Positions 10,789 through 20,825 of a DNA stretch of 64,000 nucleotides are shown here, one piece after another. The position numbers and the translations under genes were made by a program. The notes below the pieces were generated by a model. The model searched no databases, was not told the DNA's origin, and saw only the letters and a list, made by a program, of their open reading frames with translations. The stretch covers positions 62,001 to 126,000 of the forward strand of contig WSYJ01000174.1 of NCBI GenBank assembly GCA_020186115.1, given 5' to 3'. Each line of letters starts with the position of its first letter. Within the stretch, counting starts at the first letter, position 1. This DNA is from Histomonas meleagridis. Lineage: Eukaryota > Parabasalia > Tritrichomonadida > Dientamoebidae.

Positions 10789-12555
10789 TTACGCTCCTAA
10801 ATCAGTTTCAAATGTTTTTACATTTGATGAAATAACCAAACTGATTACATTGAGTTTATTCTCCAGTAGTTCCCAGATCCTGTCATCAAGGCTTCCTGGC
10901 GCATGTAGATAGTATATCTCCACATCTCTTTTTTGACCAATTCGATGCACCCTATCTTCGGCTTGTAAGTGTTCTCCTGGAGTCCAAGCAAACTCAGCAA
11001 ACACCACTAAAGAAGCTTCTGTTAGTGTAATACCAGTTGAAGCAACATCCAAACCCAAAATGGAAACTTTACATTCAGGGGTGGTCCTGAAACGGTTAAG
11101 TAGGGCATCCCGTTGTATTCTTTGGGTTGCCCCGGAAATTGTGATGCAGTCAATTCCTTGTTTTGTCATCCAATCTTGGATCCCATTAAGCACAAATAAA
11201 TGCCGAGCAAATATTAAACACTTACGATTTTCATTAAAAAAGGGTCTTCGAAAATCGGCAGAACAAAACCAATTCAGTATTGATTCAAGTTTTTCATGTG
11301 CTGTTTCAGAGTAAAGGGATGTTAATACTTTTGTATGTTCAGTTTTCATTGTCTGCATTCCTGAACAAATTGCAAGCTGTGAAACTCGAACTTGTGACAT
11401 CTTCTCTCGCATTGAAGTAGATGGCGAATAATTAAGGAGGATATGATATCTCCTCTTTTGAGGAAGATCTAACACTTCGTCCTTTTCGCGTCGTATCATT
11501 ACAAGATGTTGAAGAACAAATTTTAATTCTTCTGCATGAGTGCATCCATTTGCTTCGAAATGCCCTAAAGAATTTAATCCACCATGACAGTACCTATTAG
11601 CAAATTCTATAAAAGAGCTAAAGACTTTTGGAAGAAGTAACTTGAGTTGTGAAAAAAGTTCCGATGGACGGTTAAGTGTTGGGGTGCCCGAAAGAAGTAT
11701 CAAATATTTCACTTTTGATAAAATAGGGAAAATTGAAGTGTACGTTTTTGTTTTTGAGTTTTTGAGAACGTGAGATTCATCGACGATAGCCATATCGTAA
11801 TCGATTTGCAAAAGGTTTTCAGTTGCTCTTTGTGCAGCTGAGTATGAAATTATAGTTAATGGAGTCGGTGGAATCTTTTGTGACTTGAGGACCATGTTAA
11901 TATTAGAAGTAGATATATTTGTGTATTTAAGAAAACTATCAAACCAAGTGGACACCATCTCCAACGGTGCAAAAACAATAACTCTTGCTTTGTTGGGAAA
12001 TCCAGCCACGCAAGCACAGGAAATCGCTTCAATTGTTTTACCAAGACCCATTGCATCTGCAATGAAAACACGAAATGAGCGAGAAATAGCAAATAAAATA
12101 GATTCTCTTTGATGATTCATAAGGCTAGTAAGTATCTTTTTAGGCAATGAATTTAGCATTGAGGGATCTGTTGGTTTTGGTTTGAATGTTGATATTGCGG
12201 TAAAAATAGTATCAGGAATTACATCCAAATTAACATCAAATGCTTCTGATTTTTTAAGTGCGTTTATGACGCGCCTATAATTTTTGATTGGAATGTTCCA
12301 AAATGAATTTTGATCTACAAAAACATGAACAGCTTGATTTGCAACATAAGTTTGTTGTAACTCCGGCGAATCGGAAAACTGGACAGTGTTTTCATCAATT
12401 AAATTTGCAATAACTGGTATTTTTTTTCTTGGAATCACTTTTTGGACTGGAACTTGTTGGCGATGATTAGCTTCATTTTGTCTTTCTGCTTCATCAATAG
12501 ACCCAAGAAAATCAAAATCTTCGTCTTCGTCATCGCTCAAGAAGTTCACATCCAT
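10789..12555 (-). CDS. SNF2-family annealing helicase, SMARCAL1/HARP-like
   Basis: This 588-residue SNF2 ATPase has an acidic N-terminus and a HARP-like segment at about 80-110 (NSFWNIPIKNYRRVINALKKS). The ATPase motifs follow: DAMGLGKTIEAI (Walker A), DESH (Walker B) and LLSGTPTLNRPSEL. The C-terminal lobe has CLIFARHLFVLNGIQDWM, DVASTGITLTEASLVVFAE and LQAEDRVHRIGQ, the motif VI wording typical of SMARCAL1/ZRANB3 rather than Swi2 remodellers. Such enzymes rewind RPA-coated DNA and remodel stalled replication forks in the nucleus. I see no clear RPA-binding helix at the N-terminus, but the family motif is short. The length is shorter than the metazoan protein. ATG 12555 is the only sensible start. 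Confidence 0.9.
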   Translation of the reverse strand: MDVNFLSDDEDEDFDFLGSIDEAERQNEANHRQQVPVQKVIPRKKIPVIANLIDENTVQFSDSPELQQTYVANQAVHVFVDQNSFWNIPIKNYRRVINALKKSEAFDVNLDVIPDTIFTAISTFKPKPTDPSMLNSLPKKILTSLMNHQRESILFAISRSFRVFIADAMGLGKTIEAISCACVAGFPNKARVIVFAPLEMVSTWFDSFLKYTNISTSNINMVLKSQKIPPTPLTIISYSAAQRATENLLQIDYDMAIVDESHVLKNSKTKTYTSIFPILSKVKYLILLSGTPTLNRPSELFSQLKLLLPKVFSSFIEFANRYCHGGLNSLGHFEANGCTHAEELKFVLQHLVMIRREKDEVLDLPQKRRYHILLNYSPSTSMREKMSQVRVSQLAICSGMQTMKTEHTKVLTSLYSETAHEKLESILNWFCSADFRRPFFNENRKCLIFARHLFVLNGIQDWMTKQGIDCITISGATQRIQRDALLNRFRTTPECKVSILGLDVASTGITLTEASLVVFAEFAWTPGEHLQAEDRVHRIGQKRDVEIYYLHAPGSLDDRIWELLENKLNVISLVISSNVKTFETDLGA

Positions 12556-12823
12556 TTATCAAAAAAAATCACATTTGGGAATCGAACCTTGGCCATGTTA
12601 TTGAAAATAAATTTTTTTTTTCTAAAAGCGATTTTTTTAAATCTTAATTATAAATTATTTTGCAATTTTACATCCTTTTTCTTGATATTCAAGATAATAA
12701 ATACAAAAACAAAACATCTCTTCTTCTTAAATTATTCAATGATAATTATCAATTAATTTTAAAATATCGTGGATACGAACATTTATATCAATACAAATCA
12801 GTCAAAACAAAAAAGATTTATTT

Positions 12824-13240
12824 CTATTCAACAAATTCTGTATAAAGTGTTTCGTTTTCATTATTCTTTTCCTGGTAAAATTCTGGACCTCGTATATGAA
12901 TTGCATGCTGATTTCCTCCTATGAAATTACAGTCATGAACATAAATTGTTGGGAATTTGGCCATTCCGTATGCTTCACCTTTGATGATCATTCCATCAAA
13001 ATTCATAAAGTGTAATGAATGGAGCTGAAGCGTTGTTGGGTTTAAGCTCTGTATTAAGTTTATTAAAGGTTTTCGAAAGAATCTTCCATTTATTGGTGCA
13101 AATTCTTTTTTACCGCTTACTGTTAAATTTCTTAATTGCCTTGCTGTTATAAAATCGGATAAAAAAGCCGGTTGAAAGATTAGTTCATTTTGTTCTTCTT
13201 CTGAGAAAGAATACACAGAAGAAAAAAGAAGTAAAAACAT
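12824..13240 (-). CDS. Short secreted protein, possibly truncated beta-helix family member
   Basis: The 138-residue product begins MFLLLFSSVYSFS, a good signal peptide, and has no membrane segment. The segment LQLHSLHFMNFDGMIIKGEA...IYVHDCNFIGGNQHAIHIRG looks like rungs of a right-handed parallel beta-helix, as in the Pmp-like or pectin-lyase-fold surface proteins of trichomonads. Those are much longer, so this could be the N-terminal piece of a truncated gene. Immediately downstream DNA is AT-rich without continuation in any frame. It is either a small secreted protein or a truncated copy, and I cannot decide. Confidence 0.5.
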   Translation of the reverse strand: MFLLLFSSVYSFSEEEQNELIFQPAFLSDFITARQLRNLTVSGKKEFAPINGRFFRKPLINLIQSLNPTTLQLHSLHFMNFDGMIIKGEAYGMAKFPTIYVHDCNFIGGNQHAIHIRGPEFYQEKNNENETLYTEFVE

Positions 13241-13843
13241 TATGACATAACCGTCAAAAACAAAAATCTTTAAAAATTTAAATTTTATGTTTATATAAGA
13301 TCAAATTTTGTACAAAGTTTCCATCGATAAATTATTATTTCCACAAACATACTATTATTTTTGCAAACTACGTATTCGTAAAAAAATTTTATCATATATC
13401 TTTCAATGAAATTTGGTGCTTGATATACATTTTTAACTTTTAGTATCTAAAAATTAAAATGATATTATGCCACAAAAAAAATTGTTTTATTTTTTTCTGT
13501 AAATTCACCAAAAACAAAAATTTCATCCAAAAATATTTTAATGATGACGTTATCCTTTTAAAAAAAAACCAAAACCTGCGTATACGAATAAAAGGGAAAT
13601 CGAATAATACTAATTTTAAATTAAACATTTTATAATTTATCATTTAAAATATGGCAACAAATATCGAAATCGTGCAATATACTAAAATAGTTGCATAAAT
13701 TAAATGCTTGTTATATTGTTTAAAACTATTTAAATAGTTTCATTTTTTTTCAAAAAGTTGTTATTGATGCATCGATGTTATGTAATTCTGTGTTTAATTT
13801 GCCAATTCTTTATTTTTAAAATATTTTTCGACTGCTAAAGATC
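13241..13843. other. Intergenic, AT-rich
   Basis: Only low-complexity A/T sequence and a 67-codon minus-strand frame at 13440-13643, made of Lys/Phe/Ile codons, which I regard as chance. No regulatory motif stands out apart from the region next to the GNAT start. Confidence 0.5.
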
Positions 13844-14383
13844 ATGCAACTAGAGACGGAAAGGTTGATACTCAGACCATGGAGGATTGAAGATGCAGAA
13901 TCTTTGTATAATTATGCGAAAGATACAAGAGGTGGCCTAGCTGCTGGCTGGCCACCTCATAAAAGTATTGAAGAGAGCCGACAATCGATAGCAACAAGAC
14001 TTTCATCAAAAGGATGTTTTGCTATAGTTCTAAAAACGGAAGGCGAACCGGTTGGCTGCATCAGCATCGACTTTCATGATAAAAGTGATTTAACCCAAGC
14101 AGAAGATGAAGGAGAAATTGGGTATTGGATTGGCGTTCCATTTTGGGGGCAAGGAATATGCCCCGAGGCAACACTTGAAATAATGCGTTATGCATTTGAA
14201 GAATTACATATGAACAAAATTTGGTGTGGATATTTTGATGGTAATACACAGTCCAAAAGAGTTCAAGAAAAATGTGGATTTGTGTATCATCATACTATTG
14301 AGAATTATTACAATAAGCATTTAAATGATTACAAGAAATGTCATGTTTCAGTAATAACAAAAGAAATGTGGGAAACTAAGTAA
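13844..14383 (+). CDS. GNAT N-acetyltransferase, RimJ/RimL type, bacterial-like
   Basis: This 179-residue single-domain protein is a GCN5-related N-acetyltransferase of the RimJ/RimL (Acetyltransf_3) group. It opens with the classic LETERLILRPWRIEDAESLY. GEPVGCISID leads into the core, GEIGYWIGVPFWGQGICPEA holds the acetyl-CoA pyrophosphate loop (GQGxxxEA) and IWCGYFDGNTQSKRVQEKCGF is the family C-terminal motif. The wording is that of Firmicutes proteins, and base composition is less AT-rich than its neighbours. That suggests lateral acquisition from gut bacteria, which is well documented in trichomonads. The substrate (protein N-terminus, amino acid or antibiotic) cannot be told. A run of T follows the stop. 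Confidence 0.92.
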   Translation: MQLETERLILRPWRIEDAESLYNYAKDTRGGLAAGWPPHKSIEESRQSIATRLSSKGCFAIVLKTEGEPVGCISIDFHDKSDLTQAEDEGEIGYWIGVPFWGQGICPEATLEIMRYAFEELHMNKIWCGYFDGNTQSKRVQEKCGFVYHHTIENYYNKHLNDYKKCHVSVITKEMWETK

Positions 14384-15061
14384 AAGTTTTTTTTTTTTTT
14401 GTTATATCTTGTTAAAATATAATAATTCAATTATAATACAGGCAGATGAACAAAACGAATTTCAAATTTTAGCAATAAAAATGTTTCCTATCTACTTCAG
14501 TTTTTTGATATAATACTTTGATCCTTCATCCAATTTTATTGCTGAAAATCATAATGTAACAACATATCCTTATGAGAATAAATTACCCATAATTATGGTA
14601 TTACATAAAAAATTTTGTATATAATTACTCCAAATTCAAGAATAATTTTTGGATCTTCTAAATAATGAATATGTTATTTATCTATAAAACATCAAAATGG
14701 ATAAAATAAATTTAATGTAAACATTTTTTACTTAATTAATTAGAATTCTTTATAGAGTTTTAGTCTGTCTTGAAAACACAAAAGTTTAGGTATTTTAGGT
14801 TGCCTGTGAAGTTGAATCGCCTTTCCGCCTTTACCATGGTCGAGATCACTTGTGTTATGCTTCGAAGAATGATATTTTATATTTTAAAAATCAGTTTAAA
14901 GTTATTATCAAATGAATTTATTTTTATAATTTTAAATCAATTCAAAAGCTTGTCATTTTTACCATTACATGATGAATACAAAACAATTTATTTGATGTAA
15001 ATTTGATTTTTTTTTGATTGCAAAAAATAATTCTTATGCAAATTATTCCGACCACAATTGT
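14384..15061. other. Intergenic
   Basis: AT-rich apart from a compact GC-richer island at about 14785-14865, within a 76-codon plus-strand frame. That island may be an old protein-coding fragment (see rejected items). No supported gene. Confidence 0.45.
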
Positions 15062-17944
15062 TTATTGACTGTTAGCCATTTTTTGGTCAATTTCAATTAT
15101 TTGCATTCTATATTTTTCTGGTAACGAATCAAAAACACCTGCTGATTTCGTAAATTGAAGAAACATTAATATTGGATTTATATTATCTAAACCCATATGA
15201 GAAGGTGCAACAATTTTCTGTTTATAAACATCATCACATGAATCTTCTTCTTCGTCTTCTTCTTCATCATCATTTTCATTTTCACATTCTTCTTCATTTT
15301 GATCATCATCTTCTGTTTCATTTTCTTCATCATCTTCTTCCATTAATTTTAATTTGTATAAATATTTGAAAAGTGTTACTGCTTTTTGATATGCTTCATT
15401 GATTCCATTTCTTGCAAAAGAAAGTAGAATTATAAAAGCAATTGTCATTTCTCTGTAGGTTGAAATTGTAGATTTAGAAATACAGTTAATGATAAAATTC
15501 GCAATGTTGCTTTGTATTAATCCAATAATTTGTTGTTCATCAACAACAATAGCTGATGCTATCACATAAATTCCTCCAATAAAAACTATTGGATCATATG
15601 TTTCTTCATCACTATCTTCAAATGGTACAATTTCTTGTTCAAGTGCTACTATTGCAAGAGGAACTAATGAAAATGCAACAGCTCCAAATTCTTGAATTAA
15701 ACAAGAAGCCAATAATAAAGAATAACCTTCTCTTTCTCCATCATTTTCTGCACGTGCAGTTTGAAACATTGTATTTGTAACTTGAATCAAAGCATTAACT
15801 AATTCTGGTTGATTTGCCAATGGATGATTCTTTGCACAAATAATTGGATAAAGATACCAAACTAATTCACGTGTTGCATCAAAGAAACTTTCATCTGATG
15901 ATAATATTTGGAATAAAGGAGGTAAAGATTGGATTTGTACTGGAAGAGCTTCTTCAAATTTTACTGAAAATGTTGAAATAATATCAAATAGTTGTGTATA
16001 AACAAAGTTATCTGGATAATCACAAAAAATTGATATAACTTTTGGAATAACAAATTCTGCAAGTTGAATTAGAATAGGAGAATCATCATTAATATTTCGA
16101 ATTAAAGTAGCAATTAAATCGAGAATAGAAGTTGCTCCTTCAGAACATTCTTCACCAGCTGCAATTCTTTGAATAGCACTATTAAAAAGCATTGATATTA
16201 AATCACCATTAATTGTGTCCATATTTTGGCAACTATTTTCACATACAGCATCAATTACATCTGATGCTATTTTTGATTTAAAGATAACTGTGTTTTCAAG
16301 TAATTTGGTAAGAATTGGAGCTAAATCAATTTGTTGCTTTTCTTCAATATATTTGTTACAAGAAACTAGTAACTTAGATGCAGCAAGCACAACAATAGGT
16401 TGGTTACTTAATGCAATTATTTGATATGCAATTCTAAATCCATTTTGAGGATCAATATCCTTTAAAATTACAGAACAAAACCAAAGTAATGTTACAATTA
16501 GGAAAGGAGGATATTGGTTAAACTTTGAAAGTTCATTAATAATATTAGAAATGAACTCTTGTGGTAAGTTTGGAATAACAGGTATATTATCCATATTGAT
16601 TTGATTTTTATGTTTTTTCATCTTTTTCTTCCATTTATCATGTTCTTTTTTCATTGATTTTAAAAAGTATAGAAGTAGAAAGATTTTACATTCAAAATCA
16701 AATATATCTGTTGGTTGAGTAAGTAAAAAAAGATAAAATTGTGGTGCAATTGGAGTTTTTGCTATCGCAGTTACAATTTTACGGCAACTATAACGAGGTG
16801 AAACCAAATTTCCCTCATCAAAATCTAAATTAATATCCAGATAATACTCAGGATTAATCACAGCTTGATTAACATCATCAGGTTGAATTCTAGCATGTTT
16901 AATAAGAACATTTGATAAGAAATCAGGCGTTAATAATGATTCATTACAAACATTGTAATTTATAAATTGGTAAAAAATATCTAATGTTTCTGCTGATAAA
17001 ATAAAATTGGTTGGAAGAGATAATACTTTAATTGTTATTTGTAGAATAGATGGAGCAATTCTTTCTTTGTACATATTTGAAAAAGCTAAACGAGCTTCAT
17101 CAATATAATCAGAAGGTTTTTGGAGATTAATTTGATTTAGAGTCAATAACATTTTGAAAATTTGATACTTCATTTTTAAAATATTTTCCTTGTTTGTTTC
17201 AATGAGTAATGTATTTGTAATTTCTGAAATGAGAGTAATAAATTCTGCTGAAAATAATGTTGTACTAAAAACCTTTAATGAACGGTATAAAATTTTTGAA
17301 ATAGTTGCGATAACTGATGCTGCTGAATCGTGCGTAAGAACAATAGGTAATGCACTAGATGCAATAGATTTATAACATGGAAGAAGTCTTGTATTAGTAT
17401 TATCAAGATCATTGACCATTTCTTCAGGAGTATTATATATACCAATATATGCATTTTCTTTGCGATTAAAGCATGCTTTTCCCCAAAAATAACATAAATT
17501 TAAAAATGAAAGTGTATCCTCAAGGCTATCTGATTTTGCATGATATATTTCAATAAGCCTATTCATAAAATTTTGAATTCTTGGGAATGATTTTAGAATT
17601 ATACTACGAAATGCAGTAAAAAAATGTGACCTGAGTTGGAAATTGAATTGAAACATCAAATCTAATAGTGAAATTGAAATTTGCTCTTGATTTTCAGGTG
17701 TCCAATATACATCGCCTTGATGGTCTTGATAACGTCCAATCCATTTGCTTCGAATTAAGTTTACAATTTGAATAATAATTTGAATTGTAAGTGTTTGATC
17801 TTGTTGAACTTCTGGTTGAACAATTGAATTTAACAAAAAAAGAATAAATTGGGGATTCTCTGAAGCTGCCATAATAACTTCGGTCGCCTGTGTAATTGCA
17901 TTTTGATCAGGCACCAAGAGTGCCTTAAAAACAGATAAATCCAT
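15062..17944 (-). CDS. Importin-beta family karyopherin, importin-7/8-like
   Basis: The 960-residue all-helical protein begins with an importin-beta N-terminal region. ITQATEVIMAASENPQFILFLLNSIV matches the first helices, and IIIQIVNLIRSKWI is the usual lysine/tryptophan step of HEAT 2. HEAT-like helices continue throughout. Near the C-terminus (about 875-920) lies a very acidic loop (EEDDEENETEDDDQNEEE...DDEEEDEEED) followed by a final helical segment. That acidic insertion shortly before the end is characteristic of the importin-7/8/Sxm1/Nmd5 group, which import histones and ribosomal proteins and bind Ran-GTP. Length is slightly under the usual 1,030-1,050. ATG 17944; two E2F-like sites lie just upstream. 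Confidence 0.82.
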   Translation of the reverse strand: MDLSVFKALLVPDQNAITQATEVIMAASENPQFILFLLNSIVQPEVQQDQTLTIQIIIQIVNLIRSKWIGRYQDHQGDVYWTPENQEQISISLLDLMFQFNFQLRSHFFTAFRSIILKSFPRIQNFMNRLIEIYHAKSDSLEDTLSFLNLCYFWGKACFNRKENAYIGIYNTPEEMVNDLDNTNTRLLPCYKSIASSALPIVLTHDSAASVIATISKILYRSLKVFSTTLFSAEFITLISEITNTLLIETNKENILKMKYQIFKMLLTLNQINLQKPSDYIDEARLAFSNMYKERIAPSILQITIKVLSLPTNFILSAETLDIFYQFINYNVCNESLLTPDFLSNVLIKHARIQPDDVNQAVINPEYYLDINLDFDEGNLVSPRYSCRKIVTAIAKTPIAPQFYLFLLTQPTDIFDFECKIFLLLYFLKSMKKEHDKWKKKMKKHKNQINMDNIPVIPNLPQEFISNIINELSKFNQYPPFLIVTLLWFCSVILKDIDPQNGFRIAYQIIALSNQPIVVLAASKLLVSCNKYIEEKQQIDLAPILTKLLENTVIFKSKIASDVIDAVCENSCQNMDTINGDLISMLFNSAIQRIAAGEECSEGATSILDLIATLIRNINDDSPILIQLAEFVIPKVISIFCDYPDNFVYTQLFDIISTFSVKFEEALPVQIQSLPPLFQILSSDESFFDATRELVWYLYPIICAKNHPLANQPELVNALIQVTNTMFQTARAENDGEREGYSLLLASCLIQEFGAVAFSLVPLAIVALEQEIVPFEDSDEETYDPIVFIGGIYVIASAIVVDEQQIIGLIQSNIANFIINCISKSTISTYREMTIAFIILLSFARNGINEAYQKAVTLFKYLYKLKLMEEDDEENETEDDDQNEEECENENDDEEEDEEEDSCDDVYKQKIVAPSHMGLDNINPILMFLQFTKSAGVFDSLPEKYRMQIIEIDQKMANSQ

Positions 17945-17956
17945 CTAATCAGATTG

Positions 17957-17997
17957 TTTCCCGCCAAGAACCTCTTCTCAAAATTCTTTTGGCGGCG
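17957..17997. promoter_or_regulatory. Paired E2F-like sites upstream of the karyopherin gene
   Basis: TTTCCCGCC at 17957-17965 contains a perfect TTTSSCGC E2F/DP consensus. TTTTGGCGGCG at 17987-17997 is a near match on the same strand. They are 13 and about 43 nt upstream of the minus-strand ATG at 17944 and stand out in very AT-rich surroundings. Use as cell-cycle promoter sites is inference. Confidence 0.35.
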
Positions 17998-18407
17998 TTC
18001 AAATATCATTGAAAATAATATTTTTGAATACATGTACGTTTATGAAAATTGATGAAGTGATATCATGTTGCAACAAATTTTTCTTTTTGATATGAAACAT
18101 GTTTAATTCTCTTACTTTTTTACGATGATGTCAAAAACCCTACTTGATACCATGTAAATCTCTATTTAATGATTTCAAATTAGAAAATTTTAAATTTATG
18201 ATGCCGGTGACACCTTCTTTTTTCATGCAATTCCTTATAAAATACTTACTTTGGAATACAGGTATACCAACTGGTTGGTCATAAAAAATTAATTAATTAT
18301 GATTTATGCTTCAAGAAAATATTACTTCAAATGTTTGGAGAAAATGCATTTTTTTATAAACTTTTGAAAATTGAAAACGTTAAGTGCATGTTAACCTTTC
18401 CCAAAAC
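17998..18407. other. Intergenic between divergent genes
   Basis: Shared upstream region of the karyopherin (minus) and lectin (plus) genes. AT-rich, no gene seen. AAAACGTTAAG at about 18375-18385 may be a Myb-type site for the lectin gene. Confidence 0.4.
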
Positions 18408-19637
18408 ATGTTTTTACTCTTTCTTCAAATAGTTTTCCCAAAAATCGATACAACATATTCACTAACTCCTCCGTTCCTTCATACTGGAATCAGAGAAATT
18501 GGAAATTGGTCTTTGGTTGGTCAAATTATTTCTCAAAAAAGAATTTTACATTTTACAACTAATGTCAAGGAAACATATGGGGGCATTTGTAATAGGCTTC
18601 CAACCGTTTCAAAAGATTGGATGAGTGAAATTGAACTTCAACTTATTAAAGATTTATTTATTTTTACTTTCAGTAAATTTCCATGCCCTAACACATCAAC
18701 ATCTTTTATTGGGCTAACAATTTCGCTTATACCTCGAAACAACCAAATGAATATTGAACTTTCAGGAACTGAAATATTTCCATCAAACATTTGTTCGTTT
18801 GAATATTCAACTGACGAACCACTGAGGATTCGTATTTATAAAAAGGAAAATACTTTAATTATAAAATATATCACAAAATCTAATACTGTCCAAGATTGTT
18901 TGATGCAAAATCTCACTCATCTCTATGAATATGGCTATATTTCGATGTTTGGACACACAGTTGGTTGTAGTGATTGCAAGTCAGATCTTATTTCTGAAAC
19001 TTTCATTCCAACATCAGATTATTCGCCCATTCAAAATTGGGAAAAAATCTCCAACAGAAGCCGAAAATCCATCAATAAGTTCCTTTATGGTAACCGTACT
19101 CCCCAAAAGATGTACCGTCGTGCCAAGATGCTTACTATTTCAAATTACATATCACAGATCAAAAACTCAAATTCGACGCTAAGTGAATCAGAGATCATAA
19201 AACTTTCCGATGCTTTCAATGAAGTCAATGAAATGATTTTAAGAGCTAACGAATGTGTTTCTGCTGATCAACTCAAAACATTTATTGATAAAAAAATGGT
19301 GCCTTCACTTAATAATGCTTCTGCGCGATTCGAAAGAGTCAAAGATGCGTTATGGAGCATGAGGACAGAGTTCATTGACCTTTGGGAAGGAGCCAAAAGT
19401 CAATTAAAAGGAATAAATAGCGAAATACGAAAAGAATTCATTCAAATTGAAAACGAAGCGTTAGAAATGGCAAATGAAATAAAAGGAGAAATGAAAGAAA
19501 TCGAAACAAAGATACCGAAACGAAAGAAAAGTTCATTCCCAATGTTTCTTTTTTGTTTATGTGTAATAGAATTTGTTGCGTACTTTGTTTTCTTGTTGAA
19601 AAATTATTCCAAAATTACAACAAAGAAAATTTTGTAA
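18408..19637 (+). CDS. L-type lectin cargo receptor, ERGIC-53/VIP36-like
   Basis: The product is 409 residues from ATG 18408; the open frame extends 8 codons further but starts with GTG. It begins with a hydrophobic signal peptide (MFLLFLQIVFP). A leguminous-lectin-like luminal domain follows: TPPFLHTGIREIGNWSLVGQ, then GGICNRLPTVSKDWMSEIEL, the usual Gly-x-x-W/N-x-x-P beta-sandwich step. A coiled-coil stalk at about 270-360 follows, then one membrane helix (FPMFLFCLCVIEFVAYFVFLL). The short cytosolic tail ends KKIL, a dilysine KKxx ER-retrieval signal recognised by COPI. The architecture is that of ERGIC-53 (tail KKFF), which carries glycoproteins from ER to Golgi. The calcium and sugar ligands cannot be confirmed by eye. 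Confidence 0.82.
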   Translation: MFLLFLQIVFPKIDTTYSLTPPFLHTGIREIGNWSLVGQIISQKRILHFTTNVKETYGGICNRLPTVSKDWMSEIELQLIKDLFIFTFSKFPCPNTSTSFIGLTISLIPRNNQMNIELSGTEIFPSNICSFEYSTDEPLRIRIYKKENTLIIKYITKSNTVQDCLMQNLTHLYEYGYISMFGHTVGCSDCKSDLISETFIPTSDYSPIQNWEKISNRSRKSINKFLYGNRTPQKMYRRAKMLTISNYISQIKNSNSTLSESEIIKLSDAFNEVNEMILRANECVSADQLKTFIDKKMVPSLNNASARFERVKDALWSMRTEFIDLWEGAKSQLKGINSEIRKEFIQIENEALEMANEIKGEMKEIETKIPKRKKSSFPMFLFCLCVIEFVAYFVFLLKNYSKITTKKIL

Positions 19638-19766
19638 TTAATTATATATATGTAAATAATACATTTTTTTAACTTTTTCTTCTTATTTAAATATTGGTTT
19701 CTCTTTTTTTGCTTTTTTTATTTTCAAATTTTTAATATTTTTTACTTAACTATTTTAGTTTTTAAA

Positions 19767-20825
19767 ATGAATTCCGAAAATTCTTTATCTGATCTTCATG
19801 CATTACTTAACGATATACAATTAAAAACGAAAAATGGAATAAATAACTTTAACTTATTGTTAAGCATGTTGCAGAAAAGATTTGATGCAAATACAAAATA
19901 CTATAAATTTCTTCAAAAAGCAATACCTGATAATTTTGATCCAAAAGATGAAGTCCTTGTTAATATAGCAGACCAAATAAAGAAAGAAATAGAGTTTCAA
20001 AAAAAATATACATATCAAGTTCATGAAAAAATTATTAATGAATTAAAAGTTTTTCAAGTAACTCTTTTATCTCAAAAGAAAAAATATTACTCATCATTAA
20101 AAAAAGAAAAATCAAAAATAGGCACAAAAATCAAAGGAAAAACGCCAAAGAAAAGAAGAAGATTTAGTTTTGTATCAAAAAATGAAAAACATTTAATGAA
20201 TAAAGCACCTAATGAAAATCAAATTGAGGAAAATCTAGAAAAGCAAATATCAAGTTTTAACAATTACTTAGGGAATTTTGAAAGCTTTAGATGTATGAAA
20301 ATGAAAGAATATTATAAAAAATATATTGATATGACCATTACTCATTATCAACAATTTATCAATGATTTCAACCAATATATCACGGGAAATGAAATAATTT
20401 ATAGTGAAATTATCAAACAAAAAATATCAGAAAATGAAAAATATGTTTATGCAATTAGTAATTATAAAAGTAAAGAACCTTCTGATTTATGTTTTAAAAG
20501 AGGAACCAAAATTAAACTTCTAAAGAAAAATGAAAATGGTTGGTGGGAAGGCGAACTTAAAAATGGGAAAGTTGGATTGTTTCCATCGACATATGTATTT
20601 TTTAAAGAAGATAATTCAAAAACATATATTGGAGAAACCTTTTTACTCATGGAGAACTTCAAACCACAAAATTCACAAGAGATAAAAATTGAAACGGGTG
20701 ATTTTGTTCAAGTTAAATTTATTACAAGTACTCAAGGATATGGAATGAATCTAATGACAAAGAAAGAAGGATTCTTTCCTCTTTCATTAATAGATGTTGT
20801 TCCTGATGACGATGAAGATAAATAA
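19767..20825 (+). CDS. BAR/F-BAR-like protein with two SH3 domains
   Basis: This is a 352-residue cytosolic protein. Residues 1 to about 225 are helical and highly basic in the middle (KKKYYSSLKKEKSKIGTKIK), as expected of an F-BAR or BAR membrane-binding module. The first SH3 domain spans about 228-283 (YAISNYKSKEPSDLCFKRG, NGWWEGELKNGKVGLFPSTYV), with the ALYDY-equivalent, the WW and the LFPSNYV-equivalent in place. A second, more divergent SH3 spans about 290-345 (SQEIKIETGDFVQV ... KKEGFFPLSLIDVV). Such proteins link membrane curvature to actin or endocytosis. ATG 19767 is the first in frame. Confidence 0.82.
   Translation: MNSENSLSDLHALLNDIQLKTKNGINNFNLLLSMLQKRFDANTKYYKFLQKAIPDNFDPKDEVLVNIADQIKKEIEFQKKYTYQVHEKIINELKVFQVTLLSQKKKYYSSLKKEKSKIGTKIKGKTPKKRRRFSFVSKNEKHLMNKAPNENQIEENLEKQISSFNNYLGNFESFRCMKMKEYYKKYIDMTITHYQQFINDFNQYITGNEIIYSEIIKQKISENEKYVYAISNYKSKEPSDLCFKRGTKIKLLKKNENGWWEGELKNGKVGLFPSTYVFFKEDNSKTYIGETFLLMENFKPQNSQEIKIETGDFVQVKFITSTQGYGMNLMTKKEGFFPLSLIDVVPDDDEDK

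Noticed and set aside
12578-12588. Perfect Pol III B-box (GGTTCGATTCC on the minus strand) followed by a T run, just upstream of the SNF2 gene
   Set aside because: No T-stem, acceptor stem, anticodon arm or A-box can be folded around it; not a tRNA. No other tRNA or rRNA was seen in the window.
13440-13643. 67-codon minus-strand frame
   Set aside because: Low-complexity Lys/Phe/Ile codons in AT-rich DNA, no motif, no start context.
14770-15000. Plus-strand frame with LNRLSAFTMVEITCVMLRR resembling the tubulin LNHLVSxxMSEIT segment
   Set aside because: The match is about 20 residues and loses register after EITC; a decayed tubulin scrap is possible but too weak to list as a feature.
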